Source: Notospermus geniculatus (lineage: Eukaryota; Nemertea; Pilidiophora; Heteronemertea; Lineidae). From it: a stretch of 64,000 bases of DNA. The notes under the pieces were generated by a model that searched no databases, was not told the DNA's origin, and saw nothing but the letters and a program-made list of their open reading frames with translations. A program made the position numbers and the translations under genes. This document shows positions 61,244 to 64,000 of this stretch, in pieces. Each line of letters begins with the position of its first letter. Positions within the stretch are counted from its first letter, which is position 1. The stretch covers positions 677,686-741,685 of the forward strand of contig NMRB01000010.1 of assembly GCA_002633025.1 (NCBI GenBank), written 5' to 3'.

Positions 61244-61456
61244 CTATAAATGAGTAGATCAGGGCACATGCATTTGCCATACCTCAGAACATTTGCAGGG
61301 TGTTGGAGCTCTCTGTGAGTTCTCCTACCTTTTCTATGTGATGTCGGTTTTTCCTACAGAAGTTCGTTTTACTGATGCGGGGTATTTTCCGTAAACAGCT
61401 CTTGAAGTGTTACCAGAGTTGCCGGTGTTCATGACTTCAGCAACATGTGGGTGAGT
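61244..61456 (+). promoter_or_regulatory. Possible TATA promoter and first exon
   Basis: CTATAAATG (61244-61252) is followed about 180 bp later by an ATG (61434) that opens six codons and runs into a good donor (TGTGG|GTGAGT, 61451). The flanks (61000-61700) are distinctly G/T-rich on the plus strand. Could be a gene start or an LTR; no coding continuation was identified. Confidence 0.2.
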
Positions 61457-62202
61457 AGTTTTGCGTTCTTTATGAAATCGGGCAGTTCACGTCTATAAGG
61501 GTTTAGCCACTCTTACCTCGTGTGGAGGGCGGTGGTACGTTTTCATGAGCGTAAGAAGCTGCTTGATTTTGCTCTTAGCTCGTAGCTCTTAAAGATAATG
61601 TATCACGGCTATTTTCGCGGGCCACGAAATTCATTGTTTATTTACATTTTGTTTGTTTATGTCCAGGTTTTCTTTGTCTTATGAGTAATTTGTTGGCGGC
61701 CTGCCACTCTAGAAATTCGTTTGATTCCAAAAGCATTCATTTTGGTGGGTTGGTATATCCCAAAAGTCCAAAATAACACAATGTAAACATCCATTTTACA
61801 AACATTGAATGTAAACAATGAAGTCGTGATATATTATCTTTAACTAAGCTGGTCATTGGCCCTCTGACGGATACCGTCATGGCAAATTTAGGTTAGAGTT
61901 ATTCTGGTCCGGACTGTTGCTGAGCTTGTGACCACTGGCTTCTCTGGTTTCTTAACGATCGTCCATACTCCACACAGTGTTGACAGTTTTGACTTCAGAA
62001 TAAATGGGCCGGAATTTTTGGACATTTCATCTTTTCGTGGTTTCTCCCTGATGGCTACGCCCTTCCCCCTTCTATCTGTTTAAAGCTAGCTTGTACCGCT
62101 AGCGACGGAGGCTCACTTTAAGCATGGTCCGTTACAGTTGCATTTTTCAGCCTCAGAATCACTGTTACTGAATGGTACCTTGTTGTGTGTATCCCATATT
62201 GT
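61457..62202. other. No supported gene
   Basis: G/T-biased, otherwise unremarkable. Confidence 0.5.
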
Positions 62203-62429
62203 ACGATAAAGAATATAAAGTCAATTTCCAGAATATTTAGCAAATTTTCGACCCCAACCGGAGTCTTCTTCAGGCTGGAACTTATACTATCTGAAAATTT
62301 AGAAAAGACTTTTCTAGAAAAGACTTGTCTAGAAAAGACTTTTCCGTCTTTACTAGAGTTTCAGATAGTCCCGGTTGGGGTCGAAAATTTGCTAAATATT
62401 CTGGAAATTGACTTTATATTCTTTAATAT
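62203..62429. mobile_element. 227-bp fold-back element, 8-bp target duplication
   Basis: The inverted arms (from TAAAGAATATAAAGTCAATT to CGACCCCAACCGG) are essentially perfect over more than 50 bp. CATATTGT flanks both sides (62195-62202 and 62430-62437), an 8-bp duplication as made by hAT-type transposases. The centre holds three ~15-bp repeats (AGAAAAGACTTTTCT) and an inner inverted pair (ACTATCTGAAA / TTTCAGATAGT). A 107-codon frame across it is a by-product. Confidence 0.85.
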
Positions 62430-62561
62430 CATATTGTGTGTCGATTTTTGTGCTCGCCTTCTCTTTGAATCCCATCTTGGTCGAAGTAGAAATCATCGTC
62501 AATTTTAAAAGGTCCATACTAAGATTCGAAACTGTCGGCATAAAGACTGGTTCGCGTCATT
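62430..62561. other. Short spacer
   Basis: Nothing recognisable. Confidence 0.4.
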
Positions 62562-62721
62562 AGGGAGTTTAAGAAATTAAACGATAAACGTTAACTTTAC
62601 GACAATGCTATCAATGCTATTTTTCATACTGCGAATTCACCAGATCATGTTTTGCATTTTCGGTACAAAAAATAACGTTGTCGTAAAGTTAACGTTTAAC
62701 GTTTGATTTCTTAAACTCCCT
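62562..62721. mobile_element. 160-bp inverted-repeat (MITE-like) element
   Basis: Arms of ~44 bp: AGGGAGTTTAAGAAATTAAA followed by CGATAAACGTTAACTTTACG, mirrored at 62678-62721 with three differences, around an unpaired ~72-bp centre. No clear target duplication. Confidence 0.85.
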
Positions 62722-63696
62722 GTTGCCGCTCCACTGTCCGTTTGCGGAATAAGCGCCACGGAAATGGAACGGCAAAGATTAGAACCAATCTATCTTGACG
62801 ACTACTGACTGACGTCATTGAGTGCAATATGTTGGTGGGCTGACCAGACGCCAGATGGCATCATGAGGGCATTCCCTGCCCTGATGAGCCCTGCAGGGGC
62901 ATATCCAGGAAAAGAAAAATGTGCCACCTGACACTTCTTTAAAGGCATTGAAATGATATCCCTACACCCATCCTGGACCTCAACGTGTATTGGCTACGTC
63001 ACAAGACTGCGAGCGTAGTCGGAGGGCAGACTGATTCACAACCTTTGGTAGCCAAGATGCCCTACAGCAACTTTGGTGGATGGCATGTTTAACCCTATGT
63101 GAACAAGAAATAATGAAATACCATCATAATATAAATCATTTATTATCCATCTATCAAGATTCCATACTATAATATATCTGGCCGAGTGACAAAGGCACTA
63201 AGGAATCACAGACTCTTAACTTGATATGATCATACAGCGTCTATGAGGTAATAGGGAAATCACACTGCTCCCAATTATATCAGGAGGGGGGCTTAACAGC
63301 CATCAAAACCACTAACAATCATGAAATTCAGTTCAAAAGGTCACATCACTCAACAAGTAGACAAAGTGCCACTTGGTAATTAGGTCGTCAAGTAAATCTT
63401 AAGAAATTTGCATAGAGTACCAGTAATACATTTACTGGAAACTACTAACAAATCTTGGGAAAATCTACTGCTACAACAATCATACAAAACATTTGAACAT
63501 GAAATAGAAATTCATGGAGTGGAATGAATGAAAAATTTCTTTAAAAAAATATGTAGCTGAGATCACCATCATCATTATCAATTCCCTGAAGTGCTCCTGA
63601 AAGAGCTGGTAAAGCAAAGTATACAGCTGCCATTTTGCTCCTGAAATTATCTGTGTGGGATGAAATCGCATAAATCAAATATAGCACTAGGACTTG
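62722..63696. other. No supported gene
   Basis: Nothing recognisable; short minus frame near 63480-63671 looks like chance. Confidence 0.5.
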
Positions 63697-63937
63697 AAGG
63701 AGTTAGACGCCGAAGTTGTAAACACTCACTCACTGGTTCTCTATCCACGGACGCCTGCGGTGCTGCCACCTATTGTCGGAGATATGTACTGACATGAATA
63801 TCGTGAGTGAGTTGCATCGGACCGGGAACCAGTCTAACGATCACTGGTGCTGCCACCTGCACGAAGGAATAAAACTAGTTTGCCGACCATATTTGTAGAC
63901 AAACCAGCTTGTTTACAACTTCGGCGTCTAACTCCTT
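63697..63937. mobile_element. 241-bp inverted-repeat (MITE-like) element
   Basis: Perfect 27-bp terminal inverted repeats (AAGGAGTTAGACGCCGAAGT followed by TGTAAAC; complement at 63911-63937). The interior holds a direct repeat (GGTGCTGCCACCT, 63759 and 63847) and a second inverted pair (ACTCACTCACT / GTGAGTGAGT). Non-coding. Confidence 0.85.
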
Positions 63938-64000
63938 TAACTCAAATGATGAAGACAAATGTATGATACATATGAGACACTTTCTTTGGTTGCTTTCACA
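63938..64000. other. End of window
   Basis: Nothing recognisable. Confidence 0.4.

Noticed and set aside
62185-62508. 107-codon plus ORF
   Set aside because: Lies on a fold-back element; the repeated peptide segments come from DNA-level 15-bp repeats.

Overview
The window reads as nuclear DNA from a metazoan, most likely a marine invertebrate. It is AT-rich and gene-poor, and it is full of tRNA-derived SINE-like sequences, fold-back (MITE-like) elements, minisatellites and kilobase-scale tandem duplications. It also carries one fragment of a Polinton/Maverick-type (polinton/adintovirus-like) element. I see no rRNA, no intact tRNA, no CRISPR array, no bacterial operon and no complete conventional protein-coding gene. 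Apart from the Polinton pieces, the open frames are about as long as chance allows in DNA of this composition. The species cannot be named from this sequence. The palindrome TACATGTA is strongly over-represented.

Layout. 1-6.6 kb: a short near-perfect hairpin, a 48-bp minisatellite, a 2.0-kb head-to-tail duplication (1951-5971), then a degenerate ~75-bp array carrying two copies of a palindromic MITE. 6.6-19.8 kb: mostly unremarkable, with a 173-bp fold-back (9413), a cluster of related inverted repeats (11.0-11.7 kb), a 456-bp tandem duplication (14975-15886) and a possible tiny Cys-rich first exon on the minus strand (18048-18107). 19.8-26.0 kb: a ~3-kb segmental tandem duplication. Its copies differ by minisatellite length, by a (CCCCA)n tract private to copy A and by a SINE private to copy B. 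26-48 kb: mainly featureless, with a promoter-like dispersed repeat (26.6-27.3 kb, inverted relative at 57.2-57.5 kb), a minisatellite split by a MITE (34.4-34.7 kb), two tRNA-like fragments, a perfect 29-bp-arm hairpin (37956) and a 133-bp fold-back (42266). 48-54.8 kb: a 52-bp minisatellite, a minus-strand SINE, a compound fold-back (50061), a 1.05-kb duplication whose copies are joined by a single N (probable assembly artefact), and a ~65-bp array.

58.1-59.3 kb is the most informative part. A tRNA-derived SINE head is followed by a ~200-bp palindromic element with a repeated GAAAAGTRC motif, then two tightly packed open frames: a 48-residue CxxC/CxxC zinc-ribbon protein and, 7 bp later, the N-terminal part of a retroviral-type integrase of the Polinton class, cut by a 228-N gap. 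62-64 kb holds three unrelated fold-back elements in under 1.8 kb.

The paired kilobase duplications, private insertions and single-N join fit a very heterozygous genome. Some of them may be allelic haplotypes laid in tandem by the assembler rather than real duplications.
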